Source: Atopobiaceae bacterium
Lineage (GTDB): Bacteria > Actinomycetota > Coriobacteriia > Coriobacteriales > Atopobiaceae
Direction: 5' to 3'
Length of the DNA: 64,000 nucleotides
Assembly (NCBI GenBank): GCA_017533825.1
Contig: JAFWIE010000036.1
Span: 1 to 64,000 of the forward strand
Below, piece after piece: positions 42,501-46,050 of the stretch; the stretch's first letter is position 1; the number at the start of each line of letters is the position of its first letter. A program made the position numbers and the translations under genes. A model generated the notes under the pieces. It did no database searches. It was not told where the DNA came from and was given only the letters and a program-made list of their open reading frames with translations.

Positions 42501-42747
42501 GATTTCCCTCTCTTCAGAGGGACCCTATACCGTCGGCCAGGGCGACGTTACCGCGACGCTCAATCGCGCAGCTGCCGGCGAGGCCTTTGCACCATACACT
42601 GACGGAGTGACGTGGGAATCGAGCAGTGATGTCGTCTTTACCGTTGATGGCAACGGTGCGCTCACCTTCAAAGGCGCCGGCACCGCCACCCTCACCGCCT
42701 ACGTGAATGATGAGTCCGTGGCGACCGCCTCTATAGCGGTCAGGTAG
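21565..42747 (+). CDS. Giant multidomain surface protein (YDG, Cna-B-like, MBG and beta-helix modules)
   Basis: This is a 7060-residue exported protein, probably an adhesin. Residues 1-37 are basic then hydrophobic and end in a lipobox-like SLYGC (Cys38), suggesting a lipid anchor. In order: charged linker (70-130, 350-470); YDG Ig-like repeats (730-1070); Cna-B/SpaA-like domains (1070-1810; for example LLPGAEFTVY...YYVTETNPPQGYL); MBG repeats with AYGxxDP motifs (1813-2250); six beta-helix modules starting near 2483, 3226, 4212, 4848, 5642 and 6299, each rich in NGGAIY-type units; FctA/Cna-B-like pairs (4578-4847, 5396-5540); an InlB-like repeat (5542-5640); two SpaA-like domains (6691-6975); and a Big_2-like domain (6976-7060). 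There is no LPxTG or C-terminal membrane segment. The frame ends in TAG, but the same frame stays open to 43845. The start has AAGGGGG. Function is inferred from domains. Confidence 0.93.
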   Translation: MSVQTNQKPHRTKSVRQAINAVTSVVVSISMVLSLYGCGSTETLSLTATALSSRASAAMSAVSFLRQASEAGKENGTPDDKSKHEEKSTSAEQSNDETPKQEWPRKLAETVKVDDTDRFVTVKVEYGEDAGIPYDAKLKVERLDENDDRKNLLRGLLQVGEGDYVAGYAFAKAALVVDDKEVQPSKPIDVIVETNLIEWSQSDAIEMALLGNADVTTLNVENLTGKDDAGNETADPPYSCVKFSAPALGEMGFASVAAEKYVTDMNGVMISVLGPRTKSVAVDEQQRDDELESGQALQKVLTFSTDPAHSWSSTLWVRAVDGRSEGERRGYAIGRMMHEGQLADELFGRDGTTEPVRVSAWDQVGLVWASEEEPSAEGPSDGMVNEAEGESSAQENDNQKEQVETREEGQTEQDAATEVESSSDGQQVVNQHSDEKSGEQNGRQTPLDLVSHGIDTTESVRSGAEELREDTVKGRGFEQESVTLEAKSGTSKDGVDVQLSVEHAEAIPADVTLEVSELKGAEAAKYRVPSEATLGAETDYFRVFDISLVGPSGIEYEPTAPVKVAIKLNDDEVPEETEVLHFSDNMVATNVGAVQTDDAFEFVTDEFSVYVVSGTVDESISGVAESDGNRPVFRLEVEDSVMLSEVLQELAYLYEDSVLSIDDVEDVSVSDTATGAASSLTVEEVTDESDPSTSRDWKLTVESPFESLTLNLSLRDSNTVAIDLKALIPVTIQADDETKVYDGYALSASGYSVSGLAEGDSIQSVTVEGTCTDVGTSTSRVEDAQIVNANGENVTATYEIKYMPGTLEVTKKPITITADNAEKVYDGTKLEKNTYTSTGLADGDVFDSVSVSGTQTLAGTTENVPSNARIVRPTEGSTVVDVNDNYDITYKNGTLKVTKRELNIIADSASKEYDGTALTKESYTTDGLAKGDSVENVTVAGSQTDAGTSENVPSAAKIVNSEQEDVTGCYNVTYTNGMLEVTKKNVKLTAASSVQVHDGALKTVDGFTVSADDAQLSGVKFGDSLSASGSGTAVGSYDVTFSNVTVGETTDASGNYVVGEVENGTLLVVEHAPLEKSLKSFKGNVASYQITINPNGLELNKGGKLTLRDTFSDNLSIDYASIRVDNDQVTYDYSGFTGTYVVPDKTPVNITYSTRVAGAAGTDASFGNTARLGVSKDGGFANWYSASVSETQTITPTGSDIEGTDGEYVIRLFAYAQNHMEEGLEGAVFQLLDANQRPITYRAGEQAGNAVTFETGSDGFVTVELNDGVVSLRKNTVYYLEMIEAPVSENGDGSYTYYQKDNTLFRFLITDDPSYEGNYNYFNGDVLKVRCYPEASGINVTKRFAGNYSPTDEQKNQIRFVLQKEDLARGKWVDVESHTYSEFSYGSMNFKAGRAGGEPLEEAVPYRLIEENDEIEGVDHSRSVTLTYQNKGQTIQEYNNEFVVDPDSNTYSFSFVYENTYIDHKLTLVKMNERAGELLPGAEFTVYTASDNAEVKTYTTDEEGTLEIRRDDEGANYVADTAYYVTETNPPQGYLTPKSPEKVYFYFSESGSGVPEGLPSDVTAVDLTTTYDTVVINNQTDTVSVPVTVTWPSDEPNGWPTDVDSVTVALYQSVNGGDATPVLRDGKPLAITLSNAKTFDNTTFASLPARDGEGNDITYSVKQNELAEYYTSYKVSSSGWYVIKNEHAVSVIVKKEWYNLNNEPLSADQASGKGSVKFDLYRTTTESESAATRSELESMLRSATPVKKGIELSSDNDWQETIASLQKQNAKGDKYYYYALEREDAMPRNNEDSYGIAPASDSSPRTLTIKNTQTPTTVIIGAEDLEKAYGQDDPAFAFTTEVQDDDCTISAPVLGDDGRYVVTVKKGTEETQISFACTREEGEDVGTYPIVPEGDSSQGNYRVRFDNGDLTITPAQVTVRGTATKVYGDADPTLVEITGLKDGDSIAYYAYRDIGEHKGNYRITVTGQTKQGNYEITYVNGYLTIESAPVTVKADDISRAYGEEDPALTVTMDGLKNQDAQSVIKYHIERAEGESVGEYPITVTGDGSQGNYTVTFEPGTFTITGHKVTVRAKNFAKTYGDDDPTWEAEVTGLKEGDTLDYSFSRAPGEDAGTYVITPAGEATQGNYSITYETGLLTINRAPLTVTPVDVVKPLTNPVTADPQLSVTFDKLRNGDDEIVPTAEYDSGTRTWTYTYAREGSANPEFSFTLTRTPGEAAGPYVIAASAHGERAKNYNTTYKTGTFTILATHNVTVNQKTLDMVDATNNPECTYIASLDLTGTGIEDYDVGGFENNQITFTLPNEGVSSKVLPIPSGAKLTITQETRNPDYTTTVAATDGTVSGTTVQIDSVDKASTINVTHTRISLPVQARAALRQTESGSADEEGAIEVEPLGYLGIARDSERNPIAQSADDLMGELDAQGIYNLPEDKYYVPDHLSVYNEESVVAANVQAVRYDADSGAWQYSTDGVGYTSFNDGERLKLFYKPKFICRVQADGQSFYTLKNALSHIGEIANDKKGTIEMLIESYTMPASDALTVPANYDITLTTANELGGDSVILRKRSFSAGHMITNGGKLTLGSIALDGNKNRVSANEAMLLNKGALTVGGGTVLQNASGVNGGALYVDGGSVEVQAGASFSGNKATNGGAIYFRDGSISIATTNITQNEAANGGAIYIGATQNNTHTLTLTTASSLTQNTATNGGAVYMAGGKVESGGAIADNSATNGGAVFVTNGTLHVADGSVNGNTATHGGALYMSGGILNMTGGSATNNTASEDGGMLYASNATVKVEGGVITGNVATTGNGGAILLASGTATVGGATIQNNAAANGNGGAICQEGGTLTATGTIDGENTAENGSAVYVQTGRATFDGCKITGNAATAGGAIGVGSEEARLFFAGDVQVKDNTWGDKTGNLYLDKDTDLVINTNGLGENADIGVHVSDEFLDTRGDVGCKFGTYTANANLSRFHNDVNPTLTASDNNYKIIWSQSIKVQVLRLSSYASAFPPAGSAALLASFSYAPKSQENDIYDLVMEMYDKFKTKITGDDLYAYSFASTARDFAQFLSAINWNSANQCWDFVEPGGATATDSNPTLKIYYSEGAYLSIVNNSAYDLTVDSMKVLNTDVPVYGYPTVKNNVTQSSFVPVTSEDLVLKRGENIKLLFPGAVNQNWTLTGTFTNPATGEAVGNADYAYTLDRTHGGTEQTATTDANGSLTHSGKTNGTAGGSYEILFGDPTYICKVTDSAGEHPFATLNAAWNYIVDNDLTYTMEDGTTRLGGTIEMLVDYLQPLNDVLNINEASFTSRRKEYSGYCLRLTTAATEGVQYPYVGKPGATRATISRDSDNGGAAVIAMPHKNEVRTETQCDAYLITENLSFDGKALAKKGNGGAISTANNVVTIKGCDFKGYQAQRGGAIFVAWGGLTVGGDETKDHCTFSNCTTGDKEDKTGGGAIWSTAQNIIVKNSDFDHCACESGLSQGGGIFHNIRKDGSVVYKDSEFPAFPTGYSANSSTQIIDCNFNDCYAEGGSGGTVESDSMQVTVKGCTFKGSYSNKNNANGGALNILHNDAWQSAEVYQNSKLEVIGSTFENCQTQKDNSSGGAICDQNSFEVTITNCDFINCRGYYGGAVRINQNSVPNVTVNALGSRFENCNAGNSGGAMNANVKTMTIRDSYQAEDGTTITKNAYVKDCTAPNYGGIYQIGDVEGSEVTVQNVYFDNCKSITGNGGALYVNARSLSITGTPRVSENDAYTFKDCTAGSSGGGVYHCPKSTPPDSKDELEDVSFYNCSASAQGGGARLIVATMSMSDAEVRACEAVAAGGGIYMQGKSTVTDCVFDGNRATGETGQGGSLYISSGAVGITGGTISKSIAVNGGGIYNRGALTINKGSGTSDAITSCAARTSGGGIYTTNAVTLDETTISDCYAVTSGGGIYQGGGDLLPYGTITGCYAGQGGGVYSNTYINMKDATKAATISDCHAASVVIAEDGSASADAELQPSNLGGGIYKAGAGNWDLKSSGVTISGCSAYDGGGVYYNTTGKLTYTAGNLYANEATNNGGAIYKNLGNINMTGGIIGGSKENANMAQLGAGIFVADGQNITIGGGRITHNVAEVGGAVAVGGNNANTQLLFQGAPVVKDNTKASGEKCNVYLNYDSNGIIRTSGTALDPGASIGVYVNDEQFAKHGDYGTPFGTYNKTNNLGSFINDRIYAGGLKGAGNNSQIVWGSYVCKITDASGNLLYTDATCEAPAVYTMLENNGSTDATSAFGALNNATPKLYNADGQYSGAYQIQMLVEDYGCTKQMKLTNGTKDITITTASKTPDECGFYYTGDAEYATIRRAATYNSMIDAAKMSSLTIENITIDGGSKEGWKSTAAGGIIFVAEGTQVHLNQNATLCNSDAQGYYGAGIRMQGRNANQLYINGAVIRNCVTTQYGGGISNKTGNIIMTDGLITECSAAYGGAVIVEGRMDMSGGTITANEAKDEGAGIDLRAASSSIHFSGNPVVTGNTMKGAACNVQLTQDKNGLIYAEGLDADAEIGIYTTGTIYNEHGKTGDKFGTWSNVANLHCFINDVTPTLRGYRNSTNAGDNLICWYIKSVLDVSKQVDSDWAADKTHSFNLEVKLHALVDNLPDFEPITFGDMTFNYDGDDPSTLVAIVPITSGQTKSTSGMPYEYLHNVEYTVTELFPESGNPYDTTNKKNEVSSTGVTVSGTLGENMSDDPLASSSVSKVEFTNERKKDDLTISKKVDEGTTGDNAIPFAFTLTLDDHTITKTYDADRFQDSDESEGTATSITFTDGVAHFALTHGQSIKIKDLPKELGFTVHEEQGAEFRAYVTEDAEAEINNSSSTGTIGELHHVSFRNVRIGLVCKIVNGDLGREQLFYREGNNPLAEPIPAIFEELEAAFETINAGTHFFTASGESAEPKLRVEMVRSHYTMNRPAVLAGGYNVTLGTALKTDQLYPYPTDAESPAVVRRGFDGESMFVANGTLSIDNIVLDGASVPDGGSDAYVASSEGGIVRASGSNKLTVTSNAVLRNSITEGKNGGAIWVGENAGLEMNGKITNCEALQGGGVYAADGFGGTVVGGITIGGIISGCKATAGNGGALYAGTFGGDDTLVTPIALTGSAQLTGNSAVGTDEDSGRGGAIYASADLAIDGTSVLVGNNTAANDGGGIYMGSDTTFTMSGGSISGNTASSGNGGGIWVQGETSITDGVFTGNKATTGKGGAIYAAPSADVTIAGENAALANNEAAQGGAVFAKGEVTVANGAITGNTASDAGGAVYVANDSSFTMSGGSISGNKSQQGAVSTGNAATLTLSGDASVTDNTAADGTTAMNVYLGYDTNAIINAHDLTGSSPIGVYVANGDDKAIYYNHGIAGRTFGTSGTANEKNLNKFVNDKDSGLKGVQGPNNRIMWPGKSLVIQVYQNKEDQQGEKTHPVGGAKFSLTNENGVKVWSGESNASTGVFSVPWGITESENGGTATFLKEENGSVTSVTYVLAQEEANQDTVRPAGTWKLTVGKDNTVTWEAVPSVDDGGNQVESVNRIVNVVAPSAPAILGNTFLLYNDVKPTITFDANGGILADGSSSTRTDGIDFSSTEVSHTYTINESNPTHDDSAFRAWSTVKNPTEGDGHEEYRQGDEMLFYRHSDDDDDVTLYALWSPVVCKITDRADNLLYVNGSPAVYTSLKAGFDAFNEAVFTLNGVKTTPRKIKMLVGEYEMTESVELARGKIAEFTTASPKDTDGYHGPNNACVIKRAASFDSGSMIVDNYTLVLRNITLDGAVKDASGNAKTIDGNGGIVTVVGNAAHLTLAQDTVLQNASVSGNGGAIYAYGSTSVAVSEGSKIVGCQAANGGAIYADRKMGAMSSQEADSTVSIEGGEIINNAATEGNGGGVYAVGAVNMSDGIVDNNSAETAGGGLYLESGVDFSMTGGSIKGNTATMSGGGVYVGDGGSFALTAGSIGGTESPNTAHFGSGVYLAGSAQLTGGSISYNGTEGVGDGGGIYIVSASNVALNGVELSHNRAQNGGGIYAANAPNEKETMLTLAGGNVSDNTASGNGGGIYLAERITLSMAEGTLGEGNEADLGGGAYVAGTYEFTGGSLRGNAAHGGAGAYVAKGGTMTVAGGSINGNQASKNEGGTEGNGAAVYVAGDETAHGTLNVTAGAISENVAAGSGGAVYLQDYAQMSVSDATISGNSASAVNGGAINAEGENARIYLSGSPSIFNNPGNAATTSQKNLVLSSDTTNIINTTGEGLTGGTVGVYVIDGDSLYDKHGVYNTPFGTFGEADTNREYAKYLVNDRNLALYGVTKGDDDDSIYWLDVVCKVTNDADLMLYKRVEVNGTSISVHVPAVFSGVEEGIEAVSGQLYRKSGSRYAAANSGAVKVKMLKDYTLGDQEIIAYEANRGLTLTTAETSVSSAMQSNGDSYVYTPASDAEGERLTKATLARGEGDGSMFTVNTPSNAFNVSNLIIDGDNNTMTTAGENGGAFNIVAVKTSVFDGVVLSNLNATDSGGAIYLASGALTLKDSRIEDCVAVKGGGVYVAGGAVSIAGFTTIRNNTASENGDGAGIYVVEGATLSLSGSPNFGGADMTNGNHKEGALDNATNGQMDYAMARQDIFLAGYEGGDAKSLVIAGPLDVEAGSIWVWAEQSKHYEMLDQFAVFANGVRNKMSAEALSKTFAAFRNAQVDTLTGCGGDYLTGQSGEGIKNLYWTGGFDFAFLKTDGNGDALNGATFTLFQADAEGTGILKDGQGKEVAYQQVVDGSKQSATATSKTVTKTNATKIKVKKGDSVVEKSVYGDGIVAFEKIPPATYFLKETVFPKVPNSDETYTFVYETYKLVLNGDGTYDIYTDAAGKTKAGTKEINTGDDAVTIYTVMNVPQEGRKVILRKVSVRKVSEDDDEYEYSSLAGATIRIYREDWTPYDDEDHKSVNPSGAFFVETLPYGTYHLVETEFPKGYDPNDDKTWYYYTLTVGPEGYKFNNSKGEEITLDVCGTYVEGPFKISLSSEGPYTVGQGDVTATLNRAAAGEAFAPYTDGVTWESSSDVVFTVDGNGALTFKGAGTATLTAYVNDESVATASIAVR
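23752..24777 (+). repeat. YDG-type Ig-like repeats in the giant protein
   Basis: Three units of about 80-90 residues recur: ITADNAEKVYDGTKL, IIADSASKEYDGTAL and the first unit IQADDETKVYDGYAL. Each runs through G(L)A.GDS and a V.G...DAGTS turn and ends Y.NGTLEVTK. A fourth, divergent unit (VQVHDGALKTVDGF) follows. These are known stalk modules of bacterial surface proteins. Confidence 0.85.
27001..28305 (+). repeat. MBG-type Ig-like repeats in the giant protein
   Basis: About five units carry the motif A(Y/T)G(Q/E/D)DDP near their start and a Y.ITPxG...QGNY.ITY.NG.LTI end. Examples are FAKTYGDDDPTWEAEVTGLK and ISRAYGEEDPALTVTMDGLK. They follow the Cna-B-like region and precede the first beta-helix module, consistent with a stalk. 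Confidence 0.85.
29011..30500 (+). repeat. Beta-helix module 1 of the giant protein
   Basis: The module opens with KPKFICRVQADGQSFYTLKN, has a cap (GTIEMLIESYTMPAS), then many short turns ending NGGAIY/NGGAVF, and closes with FHNDVNPTLTASDNNYKIIW. The turn pattern resembles Pmp-type GGA[ILV] repeats, which fold as a right-handed parallel beta-helix. Confidence 0.8.
31240..34197 (+). repeat. Beta-helix module 2 of the giant protein (longest)
   Basis: It opens with YICKVTDSAGEHPFATLNAA and closes with FINDRIYAGGLKGAGNNSQI. It holds the most turns and the most cysteines: many turns have the form V.DC.(F/Y)..C.A...GGGIY, so Cys recurs once or twice per turn, unlike the other modules. Confidence 0.8.
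34198..35295 (+). repeat. Beta-helix module 3 of the giant protein
   Basis: It opens with YVCKITDASGNLLYTDATCE, with cap IQMLVEDYGCTKQMKLTNGT, and closes with FINDVTPTLRGYRNSTNAGD before an FctA/Cna-B-like pair. It is the shortest module, with about six GGA/GGI turns. Confidence 0.78.
36106..37750 (+). repeat. Beta-helix module 4 of the giant protein
   Basis: It opens with GLVCKIVNGDLGREQLFYRE, with cap LRVEMVRSHYTMNRPAVLAG, and closes with FVNDKDSGLKGVQGPNNRIM. The turns include TMSGGSISGNTASSGNGGGI, almost repeated later in the same module. A Cna-B-like domain and an InlB-like repeat follow. Confidence 0.8.
38488..40458 (+). repeat. Beta-helix module 5 of the giant protein
   Basis: It opens with VVCKITDRADNLLYVNGSPA, with cap IKMLVGEYEMTESVELARGK, contains about fifteen GGG/GGA turns, and closes with LVNDRNLALYGVTKGDDDDS IYW. 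Confidence 0.8.
40459..41635 (+). repeat. Beta-helix module 6 of the giant protein
   Basis: It opens with VVCKVTNDADLMLYKRVEVN, with cap VKMLKDYTLGDQEIIAYEAN, has only a few turns (GGAFNI, GGAIYL, GGGVYV) and closes near LYWTGGFDFAFLKTDG, where a SpaA-like domain with the isopeptide-type lysine begins. Confidence 0.78.
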
Positions 42748-43845
42748 TCCGAAACACCTGATGCGACCGTGTTGCAACCTCACGCAGGCGCTGGCTCACA
42801 GAATCATTACGATGGCTATCTCGCGTGGAAGGAGATGAATACCGCTGCAGATTGGACAAAAAATGCGGTATGGGAAGAGCGCCGAGACGCTAACGGGAAC
42901 ACCTACCTTGCGCTAAGAACGGACAGTGGCAACTACGTGCTTGTTTACTACAACGATACCTACTACAAGCCAACGGCAGCTGACGATGGGAGTGATCTGG
43001 CAGTCTCGCTTGCAGACGCGAACCATGTTAATAATTGGGATCCGGTGAGCTTTACGGTTGACCAACTCACCTCAGACGAAAGCTACTATTACCGAGATGG
43101 TTATAAAGTGCACTGGTCTTCTGTGGAGGCTCCTACAGGTGTTCCAGTCTCATCGTCTGGACCCGGATCGCGTTCTCTTAACGTCACCGACACTGGGGAT
43201 TGGAATTATCGAGCGGATATGTGGCTCAGCAAGGATTTCCAATACAATCGAGCAAAGCGCGAATGGGAACCGTATCGTGACGGCTGCACGGTCGTCTCCT
43301 GCCATAATGGAGGAACCGATGTAACAGGTGTGGTTTGGCATGACGGCCGCTATTACAAGGCAAAAGACGCGAATGGCGTGGACACCGAAGTGAAGCTGCT
43401 CGGTTCTGGTTTCTCTGCGGAAGACCTTGAAGCGGGCGGCGGTACCTATAACGGCACTGATGTGATTTGGTTCGAGATTCCCGACCCATATCGTCAGGGT
43501 GAAGTATCGGAGGGCGACAATCCGCCAACCTTAGGCGTGAAGCCGGACCATACTCTAGACAGCGCTCTCTCAGACGAAATTCAATACAATTCTTACCAAT
43601 GGTATCGATATCGCGACGGCTGCATCGTTGCAGCGAGGAATAACGGAAACAATGAGTGGGGAAGGGCGACTCCCATTGTGTGGTACGAAGGGCACTACTA
43701 CAAGCCGTCGATTCCGAACCCCACAGATGTGACTATAGGTGTACTCAATGAGGGCTTTTATCCGTCGCATCTAACGGATAATGAAGAGCATCCATACGGT
43801 TATGGTTCAACGAGTAAGACTGTTAGATGGCAGCTCAAAAGCTAG
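42748..43845 (+). pseudogene. In-frame continuation of the giant gene beyond an amber codon; aromatic repeat domain
   Basis: Directly after TAG at 42745-42747 the same reading frame remains open for 365 codons. It has no ribosome site and no start codon in a plausible position (the first GTG is at 42769), so it is best read as the original C-terminus of the giant protein, now reached only by readthrough or lost. It holds three to four copies of an aromatic-rich unit, for example EWEPYRDGCTVVSCHNGGTD then VVWHDGRYYKAKD, and QWYRYRDGCIVAARNNGNNE then IVWYEGHYYKPS. The unit is faintly like a small carbohydrate-binding module, but I cannot assign it. There is no sorting signal at its end (VRWQLKS). 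Confidence 0.75.
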
Positions 43846-43909
43846 TGGCTCGCGGTGTAGTTATCGAATGGCTTCTCGTGAAACGTTGAGCGAACGCTAG
43901 GAACCCAGC

Positions 43910-43950
43910 GACCCTCCCATTGAATGCGAATCCAAAGGGAGGGTCATCTC
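43910..43950 (+). terminator. Hairpin after the giant gene
   Basis: GACCCTCCC (43910-43918) pairs perfectly with GGGAGGGTC (43937-43945) across an 18-base loop, followed by a pyrimidine-rich stretch without a clean T-run. It lies 65 bases after the second stop codon at 43845, which suggests transcription normally covers the extension beyond the amber codon. Confidence 0.6.
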
Positions 43951-43974
43951 TCGTCCTTGCTCACCCTCTCCATG

Positions 43975-44036
43975 TGACGACCCTATGTGACGACCCTCCC
44001 GTCAATCCGATTGCAGATGGGAGGATTATCGGATTG
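43975..44036. repeat. Short direct and inverted repeats upstream of the EAL gene
   Basis: TGTGACGACCCT occurs twice in tandem (starting near 43973 and 43986). CAATCCGAT (44003-44011) and ATCGGATTG (44028-44036) form a 9-bp inverted repeat. Together with the preceding terminator these fill the 300-base gap; no gene is visible. They may be an operator or a second terminator. Confidence 0.5.
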
Positions 44037-44150
44037 CAAAGCCGGAATCGACAGATGTGGTTGTTCGTGCGCTTACGGACAGCGGCCATCGCTGCCGCGC
44101 GGGGCTTAAAACGTGCTACATTAGATGGGGACAAAAGCTTGGAGGTGCGC

Positions 44151-46043
44151 ATGTGGAACTATAACTTCGTGATGCCGTGCGCACTCATGCTCTTTACCAC
44201 ATTGGTGTACTACTTCAACAAGCCGCGGCTGCCCATTCGGGTCAATCGTACTTTCATTGGTCTCATCGCCTTGCAACTGCTCTGCATGCTCGCCGACGTA
44301 ACCTCGTCAAAGATGGACGAGAACTTCTCGTCGTATTCCGTCGAGGCGCTCTACCTTGCGAATGGCGCGTTCTTCGTCCTCTATCTTGCGCGTGCATACT
44401 GGTTCTATCGCCTCACGCTTGACATTGTCCACATCGGCTCGACGCCGCGTCGTTGGCTTGAGCGAGTGTGTGCTGTCCCGTTCGTGATTGCCGAGCTCGT
44501 TGCCGTCTCGAGCTACTGGACTGGTGCGCTGTTCTCCATCACAAGCAAGGGATATACGAGCGGCCCCTTGTACAACGGCATCTATCTCTATTTCGTCGGA
44601 TACATCCTGCTTTCGATAGCCCTTCTCGTGCGTCACGCCAAGCGCCTCAATCGGTATGAGTTCGATACGGCACTCGCCTTCAATGTCCTTCTCATCGCGG
44701 GCAATGCTGCGCGCTTCCTTTTGCCGAACATGCTGATAATCGATCTGTTCTGCGTCATGGCCATCAACATCGCGTTCTTGGGTTTTCTCAATCCGGACTT
44801 GTTTACCACCGAGCGAGGGCTCGCCTTCAATAAGGACGGCTTCAGGCTGCTGCTCGCACAGGCCTCTATGCGTGAAGACTATCATGTATTGGGTATCGTG
44901 CTGCAGAATTACTACCATGTCCGCGGCATGCTTGGCGGTCAGGAAATGGACGAGGCCATCACGCACATCAACGAGTGGCTGCTCGCAACTTTTCCCCAAA
45001 CTGCTACGTCGTATCTGGGCGGCGGGCGATTCATGCTCGTGGGTGGGGAGCGCAACGATTGGGAGGACATAAGTCGTCGCATCAGTGCGCGCTTTGACGA
45101 GACGTGGCCCACAGAGTATGGAGCGCTGCAGTTCAACGTGGCATTTGCATACGTAAGTGCCGAGTCGGGCCTCACCTCTGCCGACCAGATCAGCAACAAC
45201 CTCACCATCGCGCTCGACACAGCGCAGCAAGACCTCGCGGTAGGACGCGATGAGGCGATTGACCCGCACAGCATTCGGGAGGTCGACAAGCAGGTGAGTA
45301 TTCTGCGCATGCTCGAATATGCGGTACGCAACAACGAGGTTGAGGTGTACCTGCAACCGCTTGTTGATAGCAAGACGAGAAGGCTTGTTGCAGCGGAGGC
45401 GCTTGCACGCATCGACGATGGAGAGGGTGGCATACTCTCGCCTGGGCAGTTTATCGCCATGGCCGAGAAGAGCGGCTACATCAATCAACTTGGCGAGATT
45501 GTCTTTGAGAAGACCTGCGCCTTCATTGCTGAGCACGATACGCAGGCCATGGGGTTGGAATGGATTAATGTGAACGTCTCGCCTATCCAGTGCCTGCAGC
45601 AGAATTTGGTTGAACGTTTCATGGTCATCCTGCGAGCGTACGGCGTGCGTCCCGAGCAGATTCACTTGGAGATTACCGAGCAGTCAATCGTGGACTATGC
45701 GCTCTTCAGCAAGCAAGTGTTGGCGCTACGCGATGCCGGCTTCGTCTTTGTGCTCGACGATTATGGCACTGGTCATTCCAACCTCATGCGTGTCAAGCGC
45801 TATCCCTTCGAGAATGTGAAGCTCGACATGGAGGTCGTGCGCGACTGGTTGCGCGCTCGCGACATCCTGGTTCCCTTGGTCGTGAAGGGCTTCAAAGAGA
45901 CGGGCTATACCGTGACGGCCGAAGGCATCGAGACTGAAGAGATGGCCGATGCGGTGGCGGAGATAGGATGTGATTATCTGCAGGGCTACCTCTTCTCGAG
46001 GCCGATCGCGATGGAAGACTTCGCACGCAAGTATCTCGGCTGA
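44151..46043 (+). CDS. Membrane c-di-GMP phosphodiesterase (degenerate GGDEF + EAL)
   Basis: This 630-residue protein has residues 1-220 with about seven hydrophobic helices forming a membrane sensor. Residues about 235-385 are a GGDEF-like domain whose signature is GGGRF (290-294), so no cyclase activity is expected. Residues about 395-630 are an EAL domain with key motifs present: EAL (416-418), NVSP, EITEQ, LDDYGTGHSNL, VKLDMEVV, AEGIETEEM and QGYLFSRP. It should hydrolyse c-di-GMP. The ATG at 44151 follows GGAGGTG; a longer frame upstream lacks coding features. It lies directly after the giant surface protein, and c-di-GMP commonly controls adhesins and type IV pili, but a functional link is inference. 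Confidence 0.88.
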   Translation: MWNYNFVMPCALMLFTTLVYYFNKPRLPIRVNRTFIGLIALQLLCMLADVTSSKMDENFSSYSVEALYLANGAFFVLYLARAYWFYRLTLDIVHIGSTPRRWLERVCAVPFVIAELVAVSSYWTGALFSITSKGYTSGPLYNGIYLYFVGYILLSIALLVRHAKRLNRYEFDTALAFNVLLIAGNAARFLLPNMLIIDLFCVMAINIAFLGFLNPDLFTTERGLAFNKDGFRLLLAQASMREDYHVLGIVLQNYYHVRGMLGGQEMDEAITHINEWLLATFPQTATSYLGGGRFMLVGGERNDWEDISRRISARFDETWPTEYGALQFNVAFAYVSAESGLTSADQISNNLTIALDTAQQDLAVGRDEAIDPHSIREVDKQVSILRMLEYAVRNNEVEVYLQPLVDSKTRRLVAAEALARIDDGEGGILSPGQFIAMAEKSGYINQLGEIVFEKTCAFIAEHDTQAMGLEWINVNVSPIQCLQQNLVERFMVILRAYGVRPEQIHLEITEQSIVDYALFSKQVLALRDAGFVFVLDDYGTGHSNLMRVKRYPFENVKLDMEVVRDWLRARDILVPLVVKGFKETGYTVTAEGIETEEMADAVAEIGCDYLQGYLFSRPIAMEDFARKYLG

Positions 46044-46050
46044 AGTGACC

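Noticed and set aside
42769-43845. The 358-codon frame after the giant gene as an independent gene
   Set aside because: It has no ribosome site and no signal peptide, and it is exactly in phase with the preceding frame with homogeneous style, so a lost C-terminus is the simpler reading.
42600-43845. LPxTG sorting signal at either end of the giant frame
   Set aside because: I read both C-termini and found no LPxTG-like motif, hydrophobic segment or basic tail.
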